64,000 nucleotides of DNA from RH-AL1 sp965198495 (GTDB lineage Bacteria > Pseudomonadota > Alphaproteobacteria > Rhizobiales > Beijerinckiaceae), in assembly GCA_965198495.1 (NCBI GenBank), contig CBDAPL010000001.1:620001-684000 (forward strand). Direction: 5' to 3'. This document shows, piece after piece, positions 35,100 through 43,343 of this stretch; the first letter of the stretch is position 1, and each line of letters starts with the position of its first letter. The notes under the pieces were generated by a model. It was not told where the DNA came from. It saw only the letters and a list, made by a program, of their open reading frames with translations, and did no database searches. A program made the position numbers and the translations under genes.

Positions 35100-36449
35100 T
35101 CACGGCAGGGGCTCGTCGAGCAGGGTGAGGCCGAGATAGGCGCGCTCGTAGGTCGTGCGCTCGCGGCCGTAGCCGCGCACCGTCAGCGCCAGGCCGAAGG
35201 CCCGTCGCGTTCCGACCTCGGCGCCGACCCGCTCCGCCCAGGCGCGCCAGGCGTCGAACAGGTCGGCCGCCGTGGTCGTATGGTGCGTGTCCTCCGGCTT
35301 GCCGACGCAGCAGGCGCCGAGGAACCGGCCGATCGTGTCCTCGTCGGCGATGTAGTCGGTCGTCGCGGCGATCACGGCGGCCGGCCGCAGCAGCCCCTCC
35401 GCCTGCCAGGCGAGGCAACCCTCGATCATCCAGCGCAGGATCGCCGGCGCCTCGCTCCGCAGCCTGGCCTCGAGCCCGCGGTCCGGCGTCCGCGGCTGGC
35501 GGCGGAACGGCACGATGCGCAGGCGGCGGCGCACCGCCATGTCGAGCGTTCCGAGGCTCGGCGGCTGGTTGGCCATCACCATCAGCTTGCAGGTCGGCGT
35601 GTAGCTGCCGCGCTGCCCGACGACCGGGTCGCCGCCGGTGAGCAGCTTGAGGCGCCGCTCGCTCCAGGCGACGTCGCCGTCGCTTTCGGCGACGACGGCG
35701 AGCCGCGCGCCGCGCAGCAGGTCGAGCTTGGCGCCGGAGCGCCCGAGGTCGACGGAGGTCAGGGTGGCGAGCGCCGCCGGGCGCGCGTAGTCGCCCAGCG
35801 CCGCGAGAATGGTGTTGAGGAACACCGACTTGCCGTTGCCGCCGCCGCCCCAGCCATAGAGCAGCATCTGCTCGGCGACCGAGCCGGTCAGCGCGTAGCC
35901 GAGGTAGCGCTGGAGGAAGGCGATCAGCTCGATGTCGCCGCCGAACGTCTCGTCGAGGAAGCGCCGCCACAGCGGGCAGTCCGCGCCGTCGGCCTCGCTC
36001 ACCGGGGCCGGCGCCACCGCCGTGCTCAGGCAGATGCCCTCGGCGGGATCGGCCGGCGCGAGGCCGCCCGTCGCGAGGTCGATCGTCCCCGCCGGCGTGC
36101 CGAGGCGCAGCGGATCGGCGTTCCACGCCTCGGCCGTGACCGCCAGCGCCGGGTCGCAGCGGGCGAAGCGCTCGACGCCGGTGACGAAGCGCGTGCCGCC
36201 CGCCGTCGCGCCGGGCTTGCCGAACGGATCGGCCGCCATCTCCCGCGCGGCGGCGCGGATGCGATGCGCCACCGCGCCCGTCCGGTCGCGCCGCCACACC
36301 GCGCCGTCCCAGCCAAACCACGCCCGCGCGTCGTGGCAGTAGCGCAGCCGCCCCGCCTGCGCCTCGGCGAACCGCTTGGCGACGGCATCCTGCGTCGGCA
36401 GGTGCCAGTCCGTCCGCTTGCCGTCCTCGTCGTGGATGATCCAGTTCAT
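35100..36449 (-). CDS. Orphan phage/plasmid primase-helicase (P4/D5 type)
   Basis: A 449-residue protein of the phage/plasmid P4-type (D5) helicase family. N-terminal D5-N-like region (about 1-150, RLRYCHDARAWFGWDGAVW), then a helicase domain (about 185-390) with Walker A GWGGGGNGKSVFLN near 195, Walker B-like LAVVAESDG, and sensor motif KLMVMANQPP. A C-terminal winged-helix-like segment follows. Such proteins unwind and restart replication of phages, plasmids and satellites; it has no integrase, rep or capsid partner nearby. The ATG at 36449 has a GAAGG site. The palindrome at 36477 is in its promoter. It is likely a remnant or a lone satellite gene. Confidence 0.8.
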   Translation of the reverse strand: MNWIIHDEDGKRTDWHLPTQDAVAKRFAEAQAGRLRYCHDARAWFGWDGAVWRRDRTGAVAHRIRAAAREMAADPFGKPGATAGGTRFVTGVERFARCDPALAVTAEAWNADPLRLGTPAGTIDLATGGLAPADPAEGICLSTAVAPAPVSEADGADCPLWRRFLDETFGGDIELIAFLQRYLGYALTGSVAEQMLLYGWGGGGNGKSVFLNTILAALGDYARPAALATLTSVDLGRSGAKLDLLRGARLAVVAESDGDVAWSERRLKLLTGGDPVVGQRGSYTPTCKLMVMANQPPSLGTLDMAVRRRLRIVPFRRQPRTPDRGLEARLRSEAPAILRWMIEGCLAWQAEGLLRPAAVIAATTDYIADEDTIGRFLGACCVGKPEDTHHTTTAADLFDAWRAWAERVGAEVGTRRAFGLALTVRGYGRERTTYERAYLGLTLLDEPLP

Positions 36450-36476
36450 GGCCGTATGCCTTCGCTCGTCATAACA

Positions 36477-36488
36477 GGTATATATACC
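36477..36488. promoter_or_regulatory. Palindrome GGTATATATACC in the primase promoter
   Basis: Perfect 12-base palindrome with partly matching flanks (ACA before, TGT after). It is 28-40 bases upstream of the primase ATG and could be a repressor operator or include a -10 element. Confidence 0.4.
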
Positions 36489-36573
36489 GTGTAAGGACAA
36501 GTTTGGCAAGATTACCGGTGAGCGGTTCGCGGATGGCGCCGAGCCGTCAATGGAGTCCCGAATGCGCCAATGC

Positions 36574-36616
36574 CCTCATGGCGAGGAGCGCCACAGGCGC
36601 GTCTCGAACCACGAGG
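36574..36616. repeat. Dispersed palindromic repeat (CCTCATGGCGAGG type)
   Basis: Starts CCTCATGGCGAGGAGCG and ends GTCTCGAACCACGAGG; the ends are roughly inverted. A related copy is at 39851-39891. This kind of palindrome is scattered through many Hyphomicrobiales genomes. Confidence 0.6.
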
Positions 36617-36651
36617 CTATTGAGTCGGATTGCGCTATGACCGAACCGGGA

Positions 36652-37604
36652 TGCGCCAGCGATAAGCATTGAAGCACCCCGGTTCCGGGTTCGGCTGGCG
36701 CCGCCCCGGAATGACGTTCGCGAGCGGCGGCTGCTGTGCCGTCTCATCAGCCAAAGCAACCACCGAACGTCATTCCGGACGGAGCGGAGCGGGATCCGGA
36801 ACCGGCGTGCGCCGGCGATGAGGATTGAAGCACCCCGGTTCCGGGTTCGGCTGGCGCCGCCCCGGAATGACGTTCGCGAGTAGTGGCTGCCGGGCCGTCT
36901 CTCCAGCCAAATCAACCACGGGACGTCATTCCGGACGGAGCGGAGCGGAGATCCGGAACCGGGATGCGCTAGCGATGAGGATTGAAGCACCCCGGTTCCG
37001 GGTTCGGCTGGCGCCGCCCCGGAATGACGGGGGAGGCGGATGGCGGTAGGGTTTGCTCATGCCGCACGTCTACATGCTGTCGAGCCGGCCTTACGGCACG
37101 CTTTACCTCGGTGTGACGTCGAACCTCGCCCGTCGCGTGTTCGAGCACAAAGGCAAGGCGCAGCCCGGGTTCACCGCGACGTACGGCGTCGATCGGCTCG
37201 TCTGGATGGAGGAATATTCCAGCATCGTCGATGCGATCGCGCGCGAAAAGATGCTGAAGAAATGGCGACGGGATTGGAAGATCGCGTTGATCGAAGAGAT
37301 GAACCCGCTGTGGGAGGATCTCTACGACAAGCTCAACCACTGACGTCATTCCGGACGGAGCGGAGCGGAGATCCGGAACCGGGATGCGATAGCGATGAGG
37401 ATTGAAGCACCCCGGTTCCGGGTTCGCCTTCGGCGCCCCGGAATGACGTTCGCGAGCGGCGGCTGCTGAGCCGTCTCTTGAGCCAAATCAACCACGGACG
37501 TCATTCCGGACGCAGCGCAGCGGAGATCCGGAACCGGCGTGCGCCAGCGATGAGGATTGAAGCACCCCGGTTCCGGGTTCGGCTGGCGCCGCCCCGGAAT
37601 GACG
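36652..37604. repeat. Array of five ~157-base palindromic units, one carrying a GIY-YIG gene
   Basis: Units begin at about 36652, 36808, 36965, 37385 and 37540. Each has a GGTTCCGGGTTCGG core, then CCGGAATGACG (36706, 36862, 37019, 37438, 37594), a spacer of about 50 bases, and the inverse CGTCATTCCGG (36768, 36924, 37344, 37499; none in the fifth), then GGAGCGGAG. In the third unit the spacer is replaced by a 314-base segment holding the GIY-YIG gene, so the two 11-base inverted repeats flank it exactly. The fifth unit is cut off at the pnp stop. Confidence 0.85.
37059..37343 (+). CDS. Small GIY-YIG nuclease
   Basis: A 94-residue single-domain GIY-YIG endonuclease. Visible are the two motif strands VYMLSS and LYLGVT (about 4-9 and 15-20), the conserved Arg in NLARRV (about 25), FEHK, and the metal-binding Glu in AREKMLKKW. 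Stand-alone members are common and of unknown role in bacteria, while homing relatives cut DNA. Its TGA touches the inverted repeat CGTCATTCCGG (37344-37354). The last codons (AAC CAC) match the end of the spacer in the gene-less repeat units, so repeat and gene share ancestry. A weak TAGGG site precedes the ATG. Confidence 0.85.
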   Translation: MPHVYMLSSRPYGTLYLGVTSNLARRVFEHKGKAQPGFTATYGVDRLVWMEEYSSIVDAIAREKMLKKWRRDWKIALIEEMNPLWEDLYDKLNH

Positions 37605-37617
37605 GAGATGAAGCCGC

Positions 37618-39747
37618 CTACTCCGCCGCCTGCTCCTTGCCTTCCAGGTCCTCGCCCGTGGCCTGGTCGACCACGCGCATCGACAGGCGGACCTTGCCGC
37701 GGTCGTCGAAGCCCATCAGCTTGACCTTCACCTTCTGGCCTTCCGCGACGACGTCGGAGGGCTTGTTCACGCGGCCCTTGGCGAGCTGCGAGACGTGGAC
37801 GAGCCCGTCCTTGGCGCCGTAGAAGTTCACGAAGGCGCCGAAGTCGACGACCTTCACCACCGTGCCCTCGTAGATCATGCCGACCTCCGGGTCGGTGGCG
37901 ATCGACTTGATCCAGGCGATCGCCGCCTTGATCGCGTTGCCGTCGGAGGAGGCGACCTTGACCGTGCCGTCGTCCTCGATGTTCACCTTGGCGCCGGTCT
38001 TCTCGACGATCTCGCGGATCACCTTGCCGCCGGTGCCGATCACCTCGCGGATCTTGTCGGTGGGGATCTTCAGGGTCTCGATGCGCGGGGCGAACTCGCC
38101 CAGCTCGGCGCGCGCCCCCGTCAAGGCCTTGCTCATCTCGCCGAGGATGTGCAGGCGGCCGTCCTTGGCCTGGCCCAGCGCCACCTTCATGATCTCCTCG
38201 TTGATGCCGGTGATCTTGATGTCCATCTGCAGCGAGGTGATGCCCTCCTGCGTGCCGGCGACCTTGAAGTCCATGTCGCCGAGATGGTCCTCGTCGCCGA
38301 GGATGTCGGAGAGCACCGCGTAGCGCTCGCCCTCGAGGATCAGGCCCATCGCGATGCCCGCCGTCGGGCGCTTCAGCGGCACGCCGGCGTCCATCAGAGC
38401 GAGCGAGGCGCCGCACACCGTCGCCATCGACGACGAGCCGTTCGACTCGGTGATCTCCGATACGATGCGCACCGTGTAGGGGAACTCCGCCGCCGTCGGC
38501 AGCATCGGCCGGATGGCGCGCCAGGCGAGCTTGCCGTGGCCGATCTCGCGGCGGCCGGGCGAACCCATGCGGCCGGTCTCGCCGACGGAGTAGGGCGGAA
38601 AGTTGTAGTGCAGCAGGAAGCGCTCCTTGTAGGTGCCCTCCAAGCTGTCGATGTACTGCTCGTCCTCGCCGGTGCCGAGCGTGGCGACGACCATCGCCTG
38701 CGTCTCGCCGCGGGTGAACAGGGCCGAGCCGTGCGCGCGCGGCAGGAAGCCGACCTCGGAGACGATCGGGCGCACCGTCTTCACGTCGCGCCCGTCGATG
38801 CGGATGCCGCTGTCGAGGATGGCGTGGCGCACCACCTTGGCCTGCAGGTCGTGGAAGGCGGCGCCGGCCTGCTCCTTGGTGAACTTCGGCTCCTGCCCGG
38901 CGGGAAACAGCGCGGCCATCACCTGCTTCTTGACGACGTCGACGGCCTTGTAGCGCTCCGCCTTGGCGGTGATCTTGTAGGCCTCGGCGAGCTGGCTCTC
39001 GCCGGCGGCGGCGACGGCGGTCTCGACGGCGGCATTGTCGATCGCCACGAGGTCGCGCGGCTCCTTGGCGGCCTTCTCGGCGAGGCGGATGATCGCCTCG
39101 ATCACCGGCTGGAAGCCCTTGTGGCCCATCATGACGGCGCCGAGCATCACCTCTTCCGACAGTTCCTTGGCCTCCGACTCGACCATCAGCACGGCGTCCT
39201 GCGTGCCGGCGACGACGAGGTCGAGCGAGGAGGTCTTCACCTCGTCGACGGTCGGGTTGAGCTTCAGCGCGCCGCCGATCATGCCGACGCGGGCGGCGCC
39301 GATCGGCCCCATGAAGGGGATGCCCGACAGCGTCAGCGCGGCCGAGGTGGCGACCATCGCCAGGACGTCGGGGTCGTTCTCCAGATCATGCGCCAGCACG
39401 GTGACGACGACCTGCGTGTCGTTGCGGTAGCCCTCCGGGAACAGCGGCCGGATCGGCCGGTCGATGAGGCGGGAGACCAGCGTCTCCTTCTCCGAGGGGC
39501 GCCCCTCGCGCTTGAAATAGCCGCCCGGGATGCGCCCGGCGGCGAAGGCCTTCTCCTGGTAGTTGACGGTGAGCGGGAAGAAATCCTGCCCCGGCTTGGG
39601 CGACTTCAGCCCGACGACGGTGGCGAGCACGGTGGTCTCGCCGTAGCTGGCGAGCACGGCGCCGTCGGCCTGGCGGGCGATGCGCCCGGTCTCGAGCACG
39701 AGCGGGCGCCCGGCCCAATCGATGACTTCGCGATGAACTTCGAACAT
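37618..39747 (-). CDS. pnp: Polyribonucleotide nucleotidyltransferase (PNPase)
   Basis: Phosphorolytic 3'-5' exoribonuclease, a trimer and degradosome component. The 709-residue product has two RNase PH-like domains (about 1-230 and 310-540, with the FFPLTVNYQEKAFAAGRIPGGYFKREG motif and GEDEQYIDSLEG). A KH domain follows (about 555-615, IGTGGKVIREIVEKTGAKVNIEDDG), then an S1 domain (about 620-695, GMIYEGTVVKVVDFGAFVNF). Length is normal. It follows rpsO on the same strand, as usual, with a 486-base gap. The repeat array abuts its stop. Confidence 0.97.
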   Translation of the reverse strand: MFEVHREVIDWAGRPLVLETGRIARQADGAVLASYGETTVLATVVGLKSPKPGQDFFPLTVNYQEKAFAAGRIPGGYFKREGRPSEKETLVSRLIDRPIRPLFPEGYRNDTQVVVTVLAHDLENDPDVLAMVATSAALTLSGIPFMGPIGAARVGMIGGALKLNPTVDEVKTSSLDLVVAGTQDAVLMVESEAKELSEEVMLGAVMMGHKGFQPVIEAIIRLAEKAAKEPRDLVAIDNAAVETAVAAAGESQLAEAYKITAKAERYKAVDVVKKQVMAALFPAGQEPKFTKEQAGAAFHDLQAKVVRHAILDSGIRIDGRDVKTVRPIVSEVGFLPRAHGSALFTRGETQAMVVATLGTGEDEQYIDSLEGTYKERFLLHYNFPPYSVGETGRMGSPGRREIGHGKLAWRAIRPMLPTAAEFPYTVRIVSEITESNGSSSMATVCGASLALMDAGVPLKRPTAGIAMGLILEGERYAVLSDILGDEDHLGDMDFKVAGTQEGITSLQMDIKITGINEEIMKVALGQAKDGRLHILGEMSKALTGARAELGEFAPRIETLKIPTDKIREVIGTGGKVIREIVEKTGAKVNIEDDGTVKVASSDGNAIKAAIAWIKSIATDPEVGMIYEGTVVKVVDFGAFVNFYGAKDGLVHVSQLAKGRVNKPSDVVAEGQKVKVKLMGFDDRGKVRLSMRVVDQATGEDLEGKEQAAE

Positions 39748-40233
39748 GTGATGTGACGTCTTTCGTGTGGCGCGACCCGTTGGGGCGCCACAACAAGACG
39801 GCGAGACGCTGTCGGTGAAACAAGGCCGCGAGCCTCTCGACCGCGCCTGGCCTCATGGCGAGGCGCGCGGGGCGCGTCTCGAACCGGGAGGTCCAGCATC
39901 CGTCCTCGCGGGTCACCGCGAGGGCGGAGATCACCGTGAGGGAGGAGGGGTCGAGCGACCTTCAACGTAACGACAGCGCCCGGCTATCCTGCCATGGCAC
40001 GGATGGGTCTCGTGATGCGGGCCGGATGGCCCAGGATGCCCGGCGACCCCATGTCGCCGGCTTCGTGCGGACCCGGCCTGCGCCAGGCGTATTCCACGCA
40101 CGCGACCCGCTTAGCAGAGAACGGCGGGCCGCGCACGCGTCTTGTGAGGCCCGCGCACGCGTCTTGTGAGGCGGGTCTGTGAAGGAGGTGTGGGCGAGAG
40201 GCGAATATCTCGAGAAGGCGGCGCCGGGCGGGC
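39748..40233. other. rpsO-pnp spacer with dispersed repeats
   Basis: No gene seen. It contains a CCTCATGGCGAGG-type palindrome (39851-39891) and a duplicated 23-base unit GCGCACGCGTCTTGTGAGGC with short flank (about 40129-40176). The rest is not recognisable; a transcript from rpsO into pnp would cross it. Confidence 0.55.
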
Positions 40234-40503
40234 CTAGCGGCGGATGCCGAGCTTCTCGATGATCGACTTGTAGCGCGGCTCGTCCTTGCGCTTCACGTAG
40301 TCGAGCAGCTGGCGGCGCTGCGAGACCATCTTGAGCAGGCCGCGCCGCGAATGGTTGTCCTTGGCGTGGGTCTTGAAGTGCTCGGTGAGGTTGGTGATGC
40401 GCTCGGTGAGGATCGCGACCTGGACCTCGGGCGACCCCGTATCCCCGGCCTTGTTGGCGTTATCGGCAATGACAGCCTGCTTGCGCTCCGGCGAAATCGA
40501 CAT
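40234..40503 (-). CDS. rpsO: 30S ribosomal protein S15
   Basis: Primary 16S rRNA-binding small-subunit protein uS15. The 89-residue product begins MSISPERKQAVIADNANKAGDTGSPEVQVAILTERI and includes the DNHSRRGLLKMVSQRRQLLDYVK segment, all typical; length is exact. It heads the rpsO-pnp pair. In related genomes truB normally lies upstream, but here the upstream side is the HEPN-like gene and truB is 12 kb away on the opposite strand. Confidence 0.97.
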   Translation of the reverse strand: MSISPERKQAVIADNANKAGDTGSPEVQVAILTERITNLTEHFKTHAKDNHSRRGLLKMVSQRRQLLDYVKRKDEPRYKSIIEKLGIRR

Positions 40504-40603
40504 CGGGTATCCTTTCTAGGTGGTGTGGGTGAGGCCGAAGCCTCGAGAACCGCCCGGCCGGGATGTCGTCCAGCGGGGTGGGTGAGCCCTCTCGAAGGGC
40601 CGC

Positions 40604-41146
40604 ATGCCTTATACAGGAACAATATGTCTGGGGAAGAGCAGGCTGGTTGACAACATGAAAATCAATGTTGAGGACACAGACGAAGATTATGCGCTCTTTG
40701 GTCGGCTTGTGCTCATATGGGGTCATGTCGAAGCGTGTCTTGGCACGTTGCTGCTTCGAATGATCTGGCCGCCCAATCTACTCCCAAACAAGGGCCTGCC
40801 AGTTCCATTCTCTCAGCGGGTCCAACTAGCCGTAAAAGGATTTCATAGTTTGCCGAGATATGCGAGCCTCGCCGACAGTGCGCTTCCTGTACTGTGCTCG
40901 CTAGAGCAGTTGCATAATAAACGTACGGTAATCGTTCACGGACTATACCAGGGAAATGCTGAATTTGGATTATATACGTTCGGTTTGGTGAAGAGTAGCA
41001 AAGACGGAAACATCACCATAGAAACTCATATGTATTCAAAAGATGAAATATTAGGCTTGACCGAAAAGATTGGCACCGCGAAACAAGAAATGATGCGCAT
41101 CGTAAATCAAGCTGGCTCTTTGCACCACTTCGATCACCGGCAATGA
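40604..41146 (+). CDS. AT-rich gene, HEPN-like Rx4H protein
   Basis: A 180-residue protein of unknown family, encoded by DNA clearly poorer in G+C than the rest of the window (codons such as AAA, AAT, ATA are common), so it is probably a recent arrival. A helical pattern runs LFGRLVLIWGHVEACLGTLL near 30-50, and NKRTVIVHG near 105-113 holds Arg107 and His112 as an Rx4H motif. This is the active-site pattern of HEPN ribonucleases found in toxins and defence genes. ATG at 40604 has GAAGGG five bases before it; Met at 40655 is an alternative. Whether it is a functional nuclease is untested. Confidence 0.6.
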   Translation: MPYTGTICLGKSRLVDNMKINVEDTDEDYALFGRLVLIWGHVEACLGTLLLRMIWPPNLLPNKGLPVPFSQRVQLAVKGFHSLPRYASLADSALPVLCSLEQLHNKRTVIVHGLYQGNAEFGLYTFGLVKSSKDGNITIETHMYSKDEILGLTEKIGTAKQEMMRIVNQAGSLHHFDHRQ

Positions 41147-41243
41147 CTTAGCCGAACCAACGTTAGCTTCTATCCACTCTAAACGCTTTTGAGCGCAGCC
41201 GTCGTGCGCGCCTTATATCTTGAAAAAGACGGTACATCGTCGC

Positions 41244-41510
41244 CTACAATCCCACCGCCTTGCGCAGAATCTCGCCTGCGCGGTCTTCCAAGCCAGGGCC
41301 CTCGGCGCGGAGGCGCGCGGCGGTTTCGGGGTCGAGATGGACGACAACGGCTTCGACAGCGCCGGCTTTCAGCGATTCCGACCGTGCGACGAGGCTCGCG
41401 TAGAGGTCAGGCGGCAGGACCTCGGACGCGGGACGCATGCGGGCGAAGTCCGCCTCTGTCAGCTCCGGGTTCTCGTCATCGACCAGATAAGGATCGGGTC
41501 CGCTTGGCAT
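41244..41510 (-). CDS. brnA: BrnA-type antitoxin
   Basis: An 88-residue antitoxin of the BrnA family, with ELTEADFARMRPASEVLP at the start and a C-terminal ribbon-helix-helix-like part (VEAVVVHLDPETAARLRAEGPGLEDRAGEILRKAVGL). It neutralises BrnT and should repress the operon with it. It follows brnT and overlaps it by about 35 bases. Confidence 0.85.
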   Translation of the reverse strand: MPSGPDPYLVDDENPELTEADFARMRPASEVLPPDLYASLVARSESLKAGAVEAVVVHLDPETAARLRAEGPGLEDRAGEILRKAVGL

Positions 41511-41760
41511 GGGCGGCTTGCTCCCTGGTGTTCGCGCGTCGCAACGATATCACACGCACGTCCGTCTCGCGAGGCGTGAAGACGAGGACGTGAAGTCGGC
41601 CGCCGATCAGACCGGTCGCCACGAAACGCGGTTCGCCGTAGTCGCGGCGCTGATCGGTGTCGATCGTGGCGCCGTCCCAGCCGAATTGATCCGCCGCGTC
41701 GAACGACACGCCGCGCGCGGCGATATTTCGTTCGTTTTTGGCGGGATCGTAGGTGACCAC
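41476..41760 (-). CDS. brnT: BrnT-type ribonuclease toxin
   Basis: A 94-residue type II toxin of the BrnT family (RelE-like fold, RNA cleavage that stops translation). It has the usual order YDPAKNERNIAARGVSFDAADQF, then RFVATGLIGGRLHVLVFTPRE and VRVISLRRANTREQ. BrnT is upstream of BrnA, the normal order for this system. It lies next to the AT-rich HEPN-like gene and palindromic elements. Confidence 0.88.
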   Translation of the reverse strand: MVTYDPAKNERNIAARGVSFDAADQFGWDGATIDTDQRRDYGEPRFVATGLIGGRLHVLVFTPRETDVRVISLRRANTREQAAHAKRTRSLSGR

Positions 41761-41837
41761 GCTTCACCTTTTTAGAAGCCGCCGCTCCAGCCAGGCGCGC
41801 GGCGCACACCTTGCCCTGAAGGGCACGGCGACAGGGC

Positions 41838-41926
41838 AACCCATCCGGGTTTTCGTGTCAAGGACGCCGCGTCGCGGCGCCGGCTCCGCCGGTCGCAGAT
41901 CCTTGAGACGAAAAGCCGGATGGGTT
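41838..41926. repeat. Palindromic element 1
   Basis: AACCCATCCGG (41838-41848) pairs with CCGGATGGGTT (41916-41926), and GTCAAGGA with TCCTTGAGAC further inside; the loop is GC-rich. Confidence 0.65.
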
Positions 41927-42010
41927 TAGGTCGGCCGTTCCCATCACGGCCGGTTCCGCCCGCGCGGGCCGGCGCTGTAAGGCGCTACCGCTCCAAACGC
42001 ATCGTGCCGT

Positions 42011-42138
42011 CTTCCCGGGGCGCCGCAGGCGAGCCCGGGATCCATGACAACGCGGTTCCGGGCGGGAGCGAGGGTGTTTCATCCTGCGCCTACGGTGTCA
42101 TGGGTCCCGGGCTCTCGCCTGCGGCGAGCCCCGGGAAG
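42011..42138. repeat. Palindromic element 2
   Basis: CTTCCCGGGGCGCCGCAGGC at the left end pairs with the complementary GCCTGCGGCGAGCCCCGGGAAG type sequence at the right end; ATGACA and TGTCAT pair further inside. It is of REP/BIME size and close to element 1. Confidence 0.7.
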
Positions 42139-42175
42139 ACGGGTCGAGGATCGCCCATTGGGTGGCCGCACCCCC

Positions 42176-42652
42176 TCACCGCTTCGCCCAGCGCGCCTCC
42201 GCCACCGCCTTCAGCCGCTCCAGCCACAGCTGGTGGCCCTTGTGCATGCGGTGGGGGGCGAGCAGGGCCTGGGCGCGGGCGGCGAGGCCGTTCTGGTTCT
42301 CCTGGGTCAGCACCCAGGAGCCGGCGCCGCGCGGCTCGATCAGCCAGGCGTGGTAGACGTCCATCAGCGGGCCGCTGCCGTCCCAGGCGAGGCGCTCGGG
42401 CGCCACGAACTCGCGCACGGTGGAGGCCACGGGGATGCCGAACGTCTTCCACTTGAAGGAGCGGCCCTGGGCGAGTTCGGTGTCGCCGCCGGCGATGCGC
42501 ACGTTCGCGCTGTTGGGGTACCAGTCCGGCCAGTCGACGGCGCGCAGCAGCACGCCCCACACCGCCTGCGGCGGCGCGGCGATGGCGATCGCGTTGCTGA
42601 CGTGCACGGCGGTGGCGGCGGGCGCGTAGCGGTCGGGCCAGTGGATCGGCAT
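42176..42652 (-). CDS. SRPBCC family protein
   Basis: A 158-residue protein of the polyketide-cyclase/START-like SRPBCC superfamily, with opening AIAIAAPPQAVWGVLLRAVDWPDWYPNS, middle GRSFKWKTFGIPVASTVREF, and final helix (LLAPHRMHKGHQLWLERLKAV). This is the typical strand-helix pattern of a ligand-binding pocket protein. An AGGG site precedes the ATG at 42652. Ligand unknown. Confidence 0.85.
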   Translation of the reverse strand: MPIHWPDRYAPAATAVHVSNAIAIAAPPQAVWGVLLRAVDWPDWYPNSANVRIAGGDTELAQGRSFKWKTFGIPVASTVREFVAPERLAWDGSGPLMDVYHAWLIEPRGAGSWVLTQENQNGLAARAQALLAPHRMHKGHQLWLERLKAVAEARWAKR

Positions 42653-42798
42653 CGGGGACCCTCGCTGTGGATGAGACAAGCGGACCTTGCCACGTCCGCG
42701 CACGCCCCGCCAAATCGGCGGCGTGGCGCCCATCGTCCGGAGGGCGTCGGTCGCGGCCGCCGCGACCAAGGTTCCCGATCTACTTAGAAGGTTTGTTC

Positions 42799-42810
42799 AC
42801 AATCGATTGT
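42799..42810. promoter_or_regulatory. Palindrome ACAATCGATTGT
   Basis: Perfect 12-base palindrome about 75 bases before the Gly-rich protein gene; possible operator or part of a promoter. Confidence 0.3.
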
Positions 42811-42884
42811 TCGACGAATCGTCTTGCGGAAACCGGATTGCCCTCCATCTAAAGTCCAAGGCAAGACCAACGATGGAGTTCACG

Positions 42885-43211
42885 ATGACGAGAACCTTCA
42901 AGAAGACGCTGTTTGCTGGCGCGACCGCCCTGACGCTGGCCGCCGGCCTGGCGACCGTGCCGACGATGGCCGACGCGCGCGGCTTCGGCGGCGGTGGCCA
43001 TTTCGGTGGCGGCGGACACTTCGCTAGCGGCGGCCATTTCGGCGGCGGCTATGGCCGTGGCGGCTATGGCCGTGGCTTCGGTGGTGCCGGGCTCGGGCTC
43101 GGCCTTGGCCTCGGGACGCTGGCCCTCGCCGGCACGGCAACCTGCGGCTACGGCTATTACAGCGGCTACGGCGCCTGCGGCCCCTACGGCTACGGTTACG
43201 GCGCCTACTAG
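42885..43211 (+). CDS. Exported glycine-rich protein
   Basis: A 108-residue protein with signal peptide (MTRTFKKTLFAGATALTLAAGLATVPTMA), then Gly/His/Tyr-rich repeats (GGGGHFGGGGHF, GRGGYGRG), and a Tyr/Gly-rich C-terminal end with Cys (CGYGYYSGYGACGPYG). It is likely secreted or in the periplasm, perhaps metal-binding or surface-structural. GGAG lies six bases before the ATG at 42885; an in-frame ATG at 42873 is less well placed. A strong terminator follows. Confidence 0.75.
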   Translation: MTRTFKKTLFAGATALTLAAGLATVPTMADARGFGGGGHFGGGGHFASGGHFGGGYGRGGYGRGFGGAGLGLGLGLGTLALAGTATCGYGYYSGYGACGPYGYGYGAY

Positions 43212-43229
43212 GCGCGTTGGCGTAAGGAA

Positions 43230-43255
43230 GGCCCCGCTTCGGCGGGGTCTTTTTT
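43230..43255 (+). terminator. Rho-independent terminator
   Basis: GGCCCCGC (43230-43237), tetraloop-type TTCG, GCGGGGTC (43242-43249), then T6. It ends the Gly-rich gene transcript. Confidence 0.85.
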
Positions 43256-43343
43256 GTCCCGCGCCGGGCCGAGGCACGCTGGGCAGGCGCCGACACTTCG
43301 CCTAACGTCGCGGTCTCTACGGAGCCCTTGCACGGAGCCCTTG

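Larger units (their letters stand above)
41761..42175. other. Spacer with two large palindromic elements
   Basis: No gene seen. It contains the inverted repeats 41838-41926 and 42011-42138 described separately. A promoter for brnT-brnA should lie at its left end. Confidence 0.55.

Noticed and set aside
36652..37604. CRISPR array
   Set aside because: Units are about 157 bases, palindromic, with near-identical spacers and a gene in one; not a CRISPR layout and no cas genes.
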